From Nocardia cyriacigeorgica (GTDB lineage Bacteria > Actinomycetota > Actinomycetes > Mycobacteriales > Mycobacteriaceae), in contig NZ_JAAGUY010000008.1 in the NCBI RefSeq assembly GCF_010868145.1, positions 124,001 through 188,000 on the forward strand: a stretch of DNA of 64,000 nt, in the 5' to 3' direction. The position numbers were made by a program, and so were the translations under genes. Of the stretch, positions 54,701-63,076 are shown in pieces. Under the pieces are notes generated by a model that was not told where the DNA came from, made no database searches, and saw only the letters and a list, made by a program, of their open reading frames with translations. Each line of letters begins with the position of its first letter. The first letter of the stretch is position 1.

Positions 54701-57700
54701 CGATGTGCCGCTCGTCCCCAGACGACCACTCGTACAACGACATCCGATCGGCGGGGCCGATCATGCCGAGGTCGCCCACCGGTGCGTCCGAGCCGGACGC
54801 GATCTGATGGAGCAGATGCAGGTAGGTGTCGAGGAAGCGTCGAACGGTCGATTCGTCGAATAGATCTGTCGCGTAGGTGAAGCGAATCGCAATGGGGCCA
54901 GGGCTTCCATCGGCCTTTCGGCTGTCGACTACCGCGATATGCAGATCCGTTTTGGATGTTCGAGTATCGACCTCGAAAGCCGAGAACTGCACGTCGGACA
55001 AATCGAGTTCGGCCTCGGCGAAGTTCTGGAAAGCGAATCCCACCTGGTAGAGGGGATGGCGGCCCGGCGACCGGACCGGGCCGACGGCATCGACGACCTG
55101 TTCGAACGGCACATCCGAATGCGCGAAGTTGACCAGGTCTCGTTCGCGCGTCCGGTCGAGCAATGTGGTGAATCGTTCGCCGGGATCGATTCGGGTGCGC
55201 GATACGGTGGTATTGACGAACATCCCGACCACATCATCGAGGGCGGGTTCGGCGCGATTGGTCATCGGTACGCCGATCGCGATATCCGTCGTCCCGGACA
55301 ACCGGCCGAGCATCACCGCCAGCGCCGTACGCATCACCATGAATACCGTTGCGCGATGCTGCCGTGCGACGGTGATCAAGCCGCGATGCAAGTCGGCGTC
55401 CGCAACGCGTTGCAGTGCGGATCCGTTCAGCGACGCCACCGCCGGTCGTGGCCTGTCCATGGGGAGATCAAGGCCTTCGGGCAGCCCATCGAGTTCCTGT
55501 GTCCAATAGGCGAGTTGGCGGGCGAGGAGTGAATCCGGATCGTCACGGGAGCCGAGGAGGTCCTGATGCCACAACGCGTAATCGGCGTACTGCACTGGTA
55601 GGGGACGCCACGCCGGGGCGGTGCCCGCGCAACGAGCGGCGTAGGCGGCTGTGATGTCATGCGCGAGTGGTGCCAACGACGATCCGTCGGCACAAATGTG
55701 GTGCATCGCGCAGACCAGGACGTACCCGTCGTCGGCGCGCAGCAGAACGACCCGGACCGGAATCTCCGAAGCGACATCGAAGCCCCGCCACAGCAACTGC
55801 TGGACTCGTTCGGCGACCTGTGTGGAGGACGCATCGGCCGCGATGTCGGTGACCAGCAGCTCGAGGCTTCCCGCGTCCGGGTCGAGCACCTGCTGGAACG
55901 GTCCGGTCACATCGGCGGGATATCTGGTTCGTAGCGATTCATGGCGGGCGACCACATCGGTGAACGCCGCCCGCAATGCCGGCACGTCCAAGTCTCCGGA
56001 CAGCGCGAGTGCGAAGCCGAGGTTGTCGACTGCCGAGTCGGTGTCGAACTGGTTGCGCAGCCAGAAACGCAATTGCGCAGGCGAGAGGGGAAGTCGCTCC
56101 GGGCGCTCACTGGCGCGCAGCGGTGGACGGGGCACATCGAACACCTGAGTTCGCAACGCTTTTGCCAATGTCGCCACCGTGGCGTGGTCGAAAAGCAGCC
56201 GAGGCGGAATCCGCGTGCCCCAGACATCGCTCAACAGGGCGGTTACCTGGGTGGCCAGCAGTGAGTTGCCGCCGGCGGTGAAGAAGTCGGTCTCGGCTCC
56301 GAGGCGTCGGCCGAGCACCCGGGCGAAGGCATCCGCGACCAGATCCTCGCCCACACCGGAGGGTGCCCGATAGCCGGACGCGGCGGTCGCGTCCGCGCGC
56401 AACGCCGCTCGGTCGGCTTTACCGGAGGGAGTCGTCGGTATCGCGTCCACTATGTGGATCGCGTTCGGCAGCAGATGCCGTGGCAACAGTTCGTTCAGCG
56501 CTTCCGACAGCCGTGACGTCTCGAGGGTGTGTCCTTGTTCCGGTTGCACGAACACAGCGAGGATCGTCTCACCCGACCCCGAGCGGAAATCTATGGTCAC
56601 CGCGGTACGCACCCCGTCCAGGCGGGCCACTGTGGCATCGATCTCGCCGAGTTCGATACGCGCGCCACGGACCTGGATCTGGTCGTCGATACGACCGAGA
56701 TACTCGAGTCCGCCCGATGGGGTCCGGCGCACGAGATCGCCGGTGCGGTACATCCTGGCGCCCGCTCCGCTGTATGGATCGGGAACGAATCGCTGTGCCG
56801 TCAGTGCTCGACGTTCGTGGTATCCGCGAGCGACCGATGGGCCGGAGACATAGAGCTCGCCGACCACACCGTCGCCGACCAGGCGGAGCCGTGAGTCGAG
56901 GACGTAGCATCGCGTGCTGCCGATCGCCGATCCGATGCTCACCGGCTCATCGGGTGTGAGTGCAGCACTCATGGTGACGGCAACTGTGGTCTCGGTGGGG
57001 CCGTACGCGTTGTAGAACCGCCGGTCCGCACTGGCCCACTCTCGTACGAGACTCGCCGGGCAGGCCTCACCACCCACGACGACGACACGGAGCGTGTCCA
57101 GGCCTGCGGGATCGATCGAGGCGAGCACCGACGGTGTCAGGAACGCGTGAGTCACGCCCTCGGCGGCGATCAGCCTTGCCAGTTCGTTGCCGCCGAGGAT
57201 CGACGGCGGCGTTATCACCAGGGTGGCGCCCGCTCCCACGGCGAGCAAGAGCTCCAATATCGAAGCGTCGAAACTCGGTGATGCGAAGTGCAGTGTGCGA
57301 GCGTCGGCTGTGACGGAGTACCGCTCGGTGAGCTCCGCACACAGCTCTGCGAGTCCGGTGTGTGATACCTCGACACCCTTCGGGGTCCCGGTGGATCCGG
57401 AAGTGTAGATCACATACGCGATGTTGGAGACGCCGAGTCGAGCGGGACGGTCCTGGTAGGACACACCGGCGGTGGATTCGGCGGCGACTTCGGCCATGAC
57501 GGCGGAGTCGTCGAGAACCAGCCATGGGATATCGACCGACAGCTCGCCGAGAGTCGATTGATCGGTGAGTCCCATCAGGGCGTCGCAGTCGCTGAGCTGG
57601 TAATTGATGCGATGTGGCGGGTAGCTCGCGTCGATCGGGACGAACGCGGCACCAGTTTTGGCCACGGCCCAGACCGCGATGATCGACTCGATCGAACGCG

Positions 57701-57944
57701 GCAACACGATCGCGACGGTTGATTCCGGGCCGGCTCCTCTGGACAACAATGTCCGAGCCAGCCGTGTGGATTGTTCGTCCAGTTCGCGGTATCGAAGGGA
57801 GACTTCTCCACTCACCACCGCGATCCCATCGGGATCTCGTTCGACCGCTGTGGTCAACAGCGTGGCGAGGGTGCGCGACGATCCAGCCGACCGGCGGCGT
57901 GTTCGTGGCTGCGGGCTGGTCGGGGTGCTACTGCTCAATCTCAT
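51741..57944 (-). CDS. Dimodular NRPS with reductive release: A-T-C-A-T-R
   Basis: A 2067-aa synthetase. A1 (about 20-510; YTSGSTGTPKG near 185), carrier T1 (GGNSLLA, Ser near 560), C (about 615-1050; HHICADG near 748), A2 (about 1065-1560; YTSGSTGRPKG near 1237), T2 (LGGSSLLA, Ser near 1623) and a C-terminal thioester reductase (about 1695-2067; TGATGYLGAHLL and a YITSK motif). It would join two amino acids and release an aldehyde or alcohol. My hand alignment of the pocket residues suggests A1 accepts a hydrophobic residue (DALFVGAVAK-like) and A2 a polar or basic one; both are uncertain. No MbtH, tailoring or transport genes are adjacent. The layout equals that of aureusimine-type synthetases. 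Confidence 0.93.
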   Translation of the reverse strand: MRLSSSTPTSPQPRTRRRSAGSSRTLATLLTTAVERDPDGIAVVSGEVSLRYRELDEQSTRLARTLLSRGAGPESTVAIVLPRSIESIIAVWAVAKTGAAFVPIDASYPPHRINYQLSDCDALMGLTDQSTLGELSVDIPWLVLDDSAVMAEVAAESTAGVSYQDRPARLGVSNIAYVIYTSGSTGTPKGVEVSHTGLAELCAELTERYSVTADARTLHFASPSFDASILELLLAVGAGATLVITPPSILGGNELARLIAAEGVTHAFLTPSVLASIDPAGLDTLRVVVVGGEACPASLVREWASADRRFYNAYGPTETTVAVTMSAALTPDEPVSIGSAIGSTRCYVLDSRLRLVGDGVVGELYVSGPSVARGYHERRALTAQRFVPDPYSGAGARMYRTGDLVRRTPSGGLEYLGRIDDQIQVRGARIELGEIDATVARLDGVRTAVTIDFRSGSGETILAVFVQPEQGHTLETSRLSEALNELLPRHLLPNAIHIVDAIPTTPSGKADRAALRADATAASGYRAPSGVGEDLVADAFARVLGRRLGAETDFFTAGGNSLLATQVTALLSDVWGTRIPPRLLFDHATVATLAKALRTQVFDVPRPPLRASERPERLPLSPAQLRFWLRNQFDTDSAVDNLGFALALSGDLDVPALRAAFTDVVARHESLRTRYPADVTGPFQQVLDPDAGSLELLVTDIAADASSTQVAERVQQLLWRGFDVASEIPVRVVLLRADDGYVLVCAMHHICADGSSLAPLAHDITAAYAARCAGTAPAWRPLPVQYADYALWHQDLLGSRDDPDSLLARQLAYWTQELDGLPEGLDLPMDRPRPAVASLNGSALQRVADADLHRGLITVARQHRATVFMVMRTALAVMLGRLSGTTDIAIGVPMTNRAEPALDDVVGMFVNTTVSRTRIDPGERFTTLLDRTRERDLVNFAHSDVPFEQVVDAVGPVRSPGRHPLYQVGFAFQNFAEAELDLSDVQFSAFEVDTRTSKTDLHIAVVDSRKADGSPGPIAIRFTYATDLFDESTVRRFLDTYLHLLHQIASGSDAPVGDLGMIGPADRMSLYEWSSGDERHIGARSLTAPIWQRTRETPHAVAVVCGTESVTYQELHDRTHRMARWLIEQGIGPEDVVAVAMRRSIHQVVAFCAIVEAGAAWAPIDPGHPAERIEYVLDSASPHCVLTTSADGFAVRGAKEVHAVDGLNLSSMSAAPISDSERVARTHGEQPAYVIYTSGSTGRPKGVVISHNAIVNQLAWMTDRYDIDRTDIYLQKTPATFDVSLWGYFLPLWAGAKLVLAGPEEHRDPAALCRLIALHRCTLTDFVPSMLSVFAIHADPAELATLRAVFVIGEALPPETARAFGTCCRAELHNLYGPTEAAVSITEHQLTSADLVGAQVPIGIPQWNSRVRVLDARLRPVPVGVTGELYLAGTQLARGYHAAAQLTAERFVADPLGEPGERIYRTGDLVRWNSHGLLEYLGRTDFQVKLRGQRIELGDIETALLADPSVGQAVVTVRPSDAGDRLIGYVVAAPGADIDATSLRSEAAKRLPMYMVPAAVVVLDSLPTNSSGKLDRAALPKPVLTATARVSPRTPLEEQIADVFGEVLGLDALGVDDDFYELGGSSLLAFTLHQRLSARIDGRIPMSALLSTPTVSGLAALLEGSGEPTRIPTHALDSVLDDDIDAAGRTAVGTGPAHTILLTGATGYLGAHLLRELLDRTVATVQCLVRARTSEEATARIRSALLRYRLWDPALADRIVAVPGDLAAPFLGLAEPEFDRLAAEVDVIYHNGARVNHVEPYGRLRSANVEGTRWILRLAATRRVKPTHFISTISTAVSATHPSDVIDETIRLGADELPDSGYITSKWAAEELVRQAIARGVPATIYRPSTVCGSAGNGINNDADSLWSLVRAAAVLRMAPDVADSTVSLAPVDYVVGAIVAISMRGPSEPVYHLVNKTPVALGDIFDSLRDHGLSISTAPLPKVLEALDRESRFRAATGDDSLVRAALLQSSSLGPTRHLDYADDNTLAALAGAGIRCTTVDRTVIDTFVEEFIASGYLPDRVETLA

Positions 57945-58034
57945 GTCCTGTCAAGCGCCGTAAAGCTGGCTCATGCTAGGACGGTTGCTGTGGGTTCACC
58001 ACGGATGGGAATTGGGCAGTAGCACCCGTCCGTG

Positions 58035-58637
58035 TCAGCTCTGGCCGAGCATCTGCCGCATCTGATCGATCTCGGCCTGCTGGGCCGCGATGATGCTGGT
58101 AGCGAGGGCCTTGGTGTCGGCATTGACGCCGTCGGCCAGCTCCGTGTTCGCCATATCGATGGCGCCGGTGTGATGCTCGATCATCATCTGAATCCACTGA
58201 CGATCGAACTCGGGGCCGGTGGCGTTTTCCAGCGCCGTCATCTGCTCGTGCGTCATCATCCCCGGCATCTGCGCGCCGTGGCCACCGTGTCCTTCGGCGC
58301 TGGGTGCGGACTTACCGAAGCTGTGCAGCAACGTGGTGATCTGCTGCATCTCCGGCGCCTGCGCACCTTCGATCGCCGTGGCCAGCGCCAGCAGCTGCGG
58401 ATTCTGGGTGCGGCTCGGCACCATCTTCGCCATATCGACGGCCTGTGCGTGATGGGGATACATCATCTGCAAGAAGGTGACGTCGGCGTCGTTGAAGTCG
58501 GTGCGGATGCTCGACGTCGTGGTAGCGGCCGCACTGGTGGTGGTCTCGGTCGCGCTGGTCGAATCGTCGCTACAACCGGCGACGGTCAACGCGACGGCGG
58601 CGACGGCGATCAGCAAACGGGTACGGGTGATGAACAT
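58035..58637 (-). CDS. DUF305 lipoprotein
   Basis: A 200-aa protein with lipobox VAGCSDD, a Ser/Thr-rich linker and a DUF305 helical domain. The paired motifs DVTFLQMMYPHHAQAVDMA (near 55-72) and WIQMMIEHHTGAIDMA (near 150-165) are the metal-linked hallmarks. A Met/His-rich loop lies between. DUF305 proteins often go with copper handling. The ATG at 58637 follows GGAG. It lies 83 bp downstream of the DUF6153-like gene. Confidence 0.92.
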   Translation of the reverse strand: MFITRTRLLIAVAAVALTVAGCSDDSTSATETTTSAAATTTSSIRTDFNDADVTFLQMMYPHHAQAVDMAKMVPSRTQNPQLLALATAIEGAQAPEMQQITTLLHSFGKSAPSAEGHGGHGAQMPGMMTHEQMTALENATGPEFDRQWIQMMIEHHTGAIDMANTELADGVNADTKALATSIIAAQQAEIDQMRQMLGQS

Positions 58638-58720
58638 AGTTGTGCTCCTGGGGAATTGCGAAGGGAATGTGGGCAGGCTCGGTCGTGCCCGTGGTCTCGT
58701 GACCAGGACACGACGGCCCA

Positions 58721-59323
58721 TCAGACCCGCAGAATCGACAATTCCGACAGGGACGGCACGGTCCACGGTGGTGGACGTTCCCTCCGGGCAGGGCGGTGCC
58801 GGTTGGCCGTTCCGATGCCGTCCATGGGCTGGAATGCCAACCGGAACAACAACACCAGCCCGATCGCCAGACCCAGCATCGACAGAATGAACACGCAGCC
58901 GTGCATGCCGCCTTGCGTGCCGCATCCGCCTGTGCCGCAGTCTTGTTCGTGCGCGCCGATACCGTCAAGGGAGGTCGGCCACGCGCTGACGCCCGTCGAC
59001 CGGAGCTCGGCCGCGTGTTCGCTCGCGCTGCCGTGTGCGACCACGGTCGAGGACGGCTGCGCGCCGGTCTCGGCCGCAGGCGACCCCGTGGCATGCGATG
59101 CAAGGGTGATTGCGGACCCTTCGGTCATTTCGGAACCAGCGTGACCGTGACCGGTGGCAACTCCGGCCGCGGCGGTTCCACCATGCGCGTGTGCCCCCGC
59201 ATGACCGAAACTGAACACCCCCGCGTGCATCGCCACGATCCCGCCGAGCAGCACGACCAGCGCGAGCAGCCGGGAAATCCCGGACGCGCGCAAAGGTGGG
59301 TGCTGGTCGGTCACGGCTCCCAT
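58721..59323 (-). CDS. DUF6153-like His-rich membrane protein
   Basis: A 200-aa protein with an N-terminal helix (about 18-40), a His/Gly-rich stretch (FGHAGAHAHGG and GHGHAG), a CGTGGCGTQGGMHGC cluster, and a second helix (about 148-165). The layout is like DUF6153 proteins that accompany DUF305 in actinobacteria. A copper-linked role is inferred from His, Cys and Met content and from the neighbour. Confidence 0.75.
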   Translation of the reverse strand: MGAVTDQHPPLRASGISRLLALVVLLGGIVAMHAGVFSFGHAGAHAHGGTAAAGVATGHGHAGSEMTEGSAITLASHATGSPAAETGAQPSSTVVAHGSASEHAAELRSTGVSAWPTSLDGIGAHEQDCGTGGCGTQGGMHGCVFILSMLGLAIGLVLLFRLAFQPMDGIGTANRHRPARRERPPPWTVPSLSELSILRV

Positions 59324-59359
59324 TCTAGAGATCGCCCATACGGATACCCCCGCCAGGTA

Positions 59360-59875
59360 CTACTCGTAGTCCTCGCAGGCATCGACCGCGGCGTCCTTTG
59401 TGGCGTTGAACACGTCGATGTGGTCGTTCATGATGTCGGTCGGTGCGTCCTGTTCGAGCAGGTCGGCGAGCTTCTTGCTGTCGTCGCGGTAATCGCGCAG
59501 CGCTTGGGCGACCCCGGGCGGGAGGTTCTTTGCCAGCTTGCGGTCGACGTCGTTCGCGCCGTCACGCAGCGATGTTTCGGCATCGGAGGCCTTGGCCGCG
59601 GTATCGGGCGCGTCGTTGTTGCTGGCGTCGATGTAGGCGTTGAACTTGCGGACCGAATCCCCATTGGCGGTGCTGAAGGTGTCGCACGCCGCGGTCGCCG
59701 CGGTTGCGGCCGCGGCCGACGACGAGGCCGCCGCCATCGAGGTGTAGGTGGCCAGATCGCTCTGATTGACCTGGGCGGTCCCGGAAACGCTGTTCGAACA
59801 CGCGCTGACCAGAACGATTCCGCCCGTGATCGCCACCGAGGCGGCGGCCAGGCTGGTGCGTTCGAATCGTCGCAT
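59360..59875 (-). CDS. Secreted lipoprotein, family not recognised
   Basis: A 171-aa protein with a lipobox-type end VLVSACSNS (Cys near 26) and a helical, Ala/Asp-rich mature part, with two more Cys. It resembles mycobacterial Lpp-type lipoproteins in shape. Function unknown. Confidence 0.7.
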   Translation of the reverse strand: MRRFERTSLAAASVAITGGIVLVSACSNSVSGTAQVNQSDLATYTSMAAASSSAAAATAATAACDTFSTANGDSVRKFNAYIDASNNDAPDTAAKASDAETSLRDGANDVDRKLAKNLPPGVAQALRDYRDDSKKLADLLEQDAPTDIMNDHIDVFNATKDAAVDACEDYE

Positions 59876-60025
59876 CGGTCTTTCTCCCCTCGCGGATGCC
59901 GGCCGCCCCGTGTCTTCTCGGAGACAGACATTGCCAGCATCTGACCGTAAGTTCTCCTGACCGTACTGGGTCGTTGACGCCGATGGCCAAGCGTGGCGCG
60001 ATAGTTGGCGAACCGATACCCCTGC

Positions 60026-61435
60026 CTAGCTCTGTCGAGCCAGTGCCCGGCCGATCACTCTTGCCCCATCTGGGAAGGCACCCGGGTTCGGGCCGGAGTA
60101 ATTGAGCCGCAGATAAAGGCCGGTCGGCTCGGCGGGAAACCATTCGTCGCCCGCCGCGACGATGACCCCGTCCGCTTCGCAGTCGCGGACCAGCCGGGCC
60201 AGGTCGGTGGTGTCGGGCAGCCGCACCCAGAGGTTCAATCCGCCCTCGGGAACCGCCGTCACGTGCGTGCTCGGCGCGTGATCGTGCAGTGCGTCGAGGA
60301 GGAGGTCGCGGCGGGCGGCCAGTTGATGGCGCAGCGTCCGCAGATGGCTACGCCAGGCCGGTTGAGTGACAACGTCGAGCGCGACGGACTGCAACAACCC
60401 GCTCACATACATCGATTCGGCCTGGGTATCGGCGAGGATGCGTTCGCGCGCCGGCCCGCGCGCGATGATCGCCGCGATCCGCACCGCGGGAGACAGGCTC
60501 TTGGTGAGTGAACGCAGGTAGATGACGTGCCCGGCGTCGTCGCGCGCGGCGACGGGTACCGGGTCGGCGGTGATGCCGAAGTCGTGTGCCCAATCGTCCT
60601 CGATCAGGAACGCCCCGTGGCTACGCACGATTTCGAGTACCCGATCGGCAACCTCCGATGGCCAGCGCGCGCCGGTGGGGTTGGCGAAATTCGGCTGGGC
60701 GTAGAAGGCGCGCGCGCCGGTGCGTTCGAACGCGCGGTGCAGTTCATCGGGATCGGGTCCGACGCTTCCGCTCGGCACCGGCACGACCTGTATTCCGGCC
60801 TGGTTCGCGGCGAGCAAGGCGCCCCAATAGGTGGGTGATTCGATCAACAGCGGCCGTCCGGCCCCGACCAGCGCGCGGAAGGCGCTACTGAGGCCGCTCT
60901 GGCTGCCGGGGACGAGGATGGCGTCATTATGGGCGGGCGGTGCGACGCCGACCGGTGCGGCCGCGCCGAGCTCCGATGCGAACCACGCTTGGAGTTCGGG
61001 AAGCCCGGCGACGGGTGGCCGGGACATCGTGGCGGCGCTGCGGGCCGCTCGGGAGAAGGCGGTGCGGACCAGCCGCTCGGGTAGCAGTTCTCGGTCCGGA
61101 TAACCCGAATGCAAGGCGATCGCGTCGTTGGGTGCGGTGCGTAATGCCGCGGCGAGCTGTGGGGTGCGACCGACTCGCGAACCGAGCGCGGCTGTCTGCC
61201 AGCCGTAGTCATTCGGCCGGGCGACCCGCGTGGCACGCACGAAAGTGCCTATACCCGGGCGGCTTTCGACCATTCCCTGCGCTGTCAATGCGCGTAGCGC
61301 CTTTTGCACCGTCACCGGACTCGCGCCGTACTGCGCCACCAGCGCCCGGGTTGACGGCAGCTGGGCGCCCGGTGCGGCTGCCGCGATCCACGCGCGGAGA
61401 TCAGCGACAATTCGCGAGCTGCTATCGTTGAACAT
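60026..61435 (-). CDS. MocR-type regulator (GntR DNA-binding domain plus aminotransferase-like domain)
   Basis: A 469-aa fusion. The winged helix (about 1-70) has QLPSTRALVAQYGASPVTVQKALRAL; the PLP-binding fold type I domain follows, with its lysine in SLTKSLSPAVR (about 310-320). MocR proteins sense PLP or related ligands and often control the divergent gene, here the EamA transporter. The ATG at 61435-61433 overlaps that gene's ATG (61434-61436) on the other strand. Confidence 0.92.
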   Translation of the reverse strand: MFNDSSSRIVADLRAWIAAAAPGAQLPSTRALVAQYGASPVTVQKALRALTAQGMVESRPGIGTFVRATRVARPNDYGWQTAALGSRVGRTPQLAAALRTAPNDAIALHSGYPDRELLPERLVRTAFSRAARSAATMSRPPVAGLPELQAWFASELGAAAPVGVAPPAHNDAILVPGSQSGLSSAFRALVGAGRPLLIESPTYWGALLAANQAGIQVVPVPSGSVGPDPDELHRAFERTGARAFYAQPNFANPTGARWPSEVADRVLEIVRSHGAFLIEDDWAHDFGITADPVPVAARDDAGHVIYLRSLTKSLSPAVRIAAIIARGPARERILADTQAESMYVSGLLQSVALDVVTQPAWRSHLRTLRHQLAARRDLLLDALHDHAPSTHVTAVPEGGLNLWVRLPDTTDLARLVRDCEADGVIVAAGDEWFPAEPTGLYLRLNYSGPNPGAFPDGARVIGRALARQS

Positions 61436-62363
61436 GAGTATACAGAGTAGCGCTATCGCAGATTCACGCCTACCGCTACCGACATCGTCCGGTGGGCTCC
61501 AGTGGGGCTTGCTCGGTGTCGTCGCATTTTCCTTCACTGTTCCCTTCACGCGTGTGGCAGTCGACGATGGCGGGATATCGCCGCTGTTCGTCGGGGCCGG
61601 CCGGGCCGTCATCGCCGCCCTCCTCGCGGCCGTGGCACTGACCGTGACGAAGCAGCGGTTGCCGCAGGGGACCCAGTGGGGCCGGGTCGCGATCGTGGCA
61701 GGCGGTGTGGTGGTGGGCTTTCCGCTGCTGACGTCCTACGCGCTGACCACGGCACCGGCCGGTCACAGCGCCGTGGTGATCGCGCTGCTTCCCGCCGCGA
61801 CTGCGGTCATGGCTGTGCTCCGCGGCCATGAACGGCCACCGGTGGCCTTCTGGTACTCGGCGGGGCTCGGCGCCGTTGCCGCACTCGTCTTCGCCGCCCT
61901 GCAAGGCGGCGGATTCGGTGCACTGCACTGGTCGGATCTGCTGCTGTTCGGCGCGGTCGTGGCGGCCGCGATCGGATATGCCGAGGGCGGGCTGCTTGCC
62001 AGGGAACTCGGCGCTTGGCAGACGGTCTCCTGGGCGCTGGTTCTCGCCGCGCCGCTGATGATCGCGCTCACCGGTCTGTCGGTGGCTCAGCGCCCTCCGA
62101 GTGGCACGGCGATCGAATGGGCGGGCTTCGCCTACCTCGCGGTGGTGAGCATGTACCTGGGCTTCTTCGCCTGGTACCGCGGGCTCGCGATCGGGCCGAT
62201 GGCCCAGGTCAGCCAGGTGCAGTTGGTGCAGCCCGTGCTGACCATCGGCTGGGCCGCGTTGCTGCTCGGCGAACAACTCACCTGGCCGACGGTGCTCGGT
62301 GGACTCGCCGTAATCGGCTGCGCCGCACTGGCCGTGCGTGCACGACTCGTACGGGCGGGTTAG
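61434..62363 (+). CDS. EamA/DMT family transporter
   Basis: A 309-aa protein with ten helices in two EamA repeats (GLQWGLLGVVAFSFTVPFTRVAV at the start; AQVSQVQLVQPVLTIGWAALLLGEQ near the end). These export amino acids, pyridine-like compounds or other metabolites. Because its start overlaps the MocR start, the two are surely co-regulated. A TATCGT sequence 6-7 nt before the ATG would fit a -10 box for a leaderless mRNA. The stop overlaps that of the convergent lipoprotein. Confidence 0.9.
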   Translation: MSIQSSAIADSRLPLPTSSGGLQWGLLGVVAFSFTVPFTRVAVDDGGISPLFVGAGRAVIAALLAAVALTVTKQRLPQGTQWGRVAIVAGGVVVGFPLLTSYALTTAPAGHSAVVIALLPAATAVMAVLRGHERPPVAFWYSAGLGAVAALVFAALQGGGFGALHWSDLLLFGAVVAAAIGYAEGGLLARELGAWQTVSWALVLAAPLMIALTGLSVAQRPPSGTAIEWAGFAYLAVVSMYLGFFAWYRGLAIGPMAQVSQVQLVQPVLTIGWAALLLGEQLTWPTVLGGLAVIGCAALAVRARLVRAG

Positions 62364-62953
62364 GACGTCGCGATATCGATGACGAGCTTGGTTGGATCGC
62401 CTTGCGTGCTCACCGAGAACGCCGGTCGATCTCCATTGATACCGATGAACGACTGGGTGATGCCCTCGAACACGATCGTCCGGTAGACGCCTGCGATGCC
62501 GGGTGCGGCAGGATCGGTCGCCGGGTCCGGACCCGCGTACGGTTCCACCCCGCTGTCGAACGGGTACACCGAGCCGGTGATCCGCACCTCCAGCACCGAC
62601 TGTCCGGCGACGTCGAGGGCGGCGCCACTGCCGTCCTGCACGGCCTTGTCGGTGTACTCGACGATCCAGCCCGGCGTTCCGGTGCCACCCAGGTCGTAGA
62701 CGACACGATCGAAGCCGTCGTGATGGCTGATGCCGATATCGGTGACCGTCAGCGCGGCGTCGCCGGAGGCTTCGGCGCGTTTGGGTGCGGCATCCGACGG
62801 CCCGGCCGGTGGGGCCACCGCGGGGGTGGTCGTCGCGGCCGAGGTGGTGGGGACATCGACGAGGCTGCTCGGGGTCGATTCACTGTCGCCGCATCCCGCC
62901 GCGACACCGACGACGCCGAGGGCAATCAGGCCGACCACCAGCTTGTTACGCAT
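62360..62953 (-). CDS. AMIN-like domain lipoprotein
   Basis: A 197-aa protein with lipobox VAAGCGDS (Cys near 21), a Thr/Pro/Ala linker and a beta domain with DGFDRVVYDLGG and GDPTKLVIDIA, as in AMIN-like domains that bind peptidoglycan-associated targets. Its stop shares bases with the EamA stop (TTAG at 62360-62363). Confidence 0.8.
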   Translation of the reverse strand: MRNKLVVGLIALGVVGVAAGCGDSESTPSSLVDVPTTSAATTTPAVAPPAGPSDAAPKRAEASGDAALTVTDIGISHHDGFDRVVYDLGGTGTPGWIVEYTDKAVQDGSGAALDVAGQSVLEVRITGSVYPFDSGVEPYAGPDPATDPAAPGIAGVYRTIVFEGITQSFIGINGDRPAFSVSTQGDPTKLVIDIATS

Positions 62954-63076
62954 GTGGCAAATGTTACCGACTATCGCCCGCTCGCAGCGGGTATTCCGCC
63001 CAGGATGTTTGATTGCTCTTGGTGTCCGATATGGGCCGGACGTGCTTATCGGGCAACGATCTAGCACACTTGACGG

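Noticed and set aside
49860-59360. MbtH-like protein or tailoring genes for the NRPS
   Set aside because: Flanking genes are a secreted protein, a DinB-type protein and DUF305/DUF6153-like proteins; none fits.
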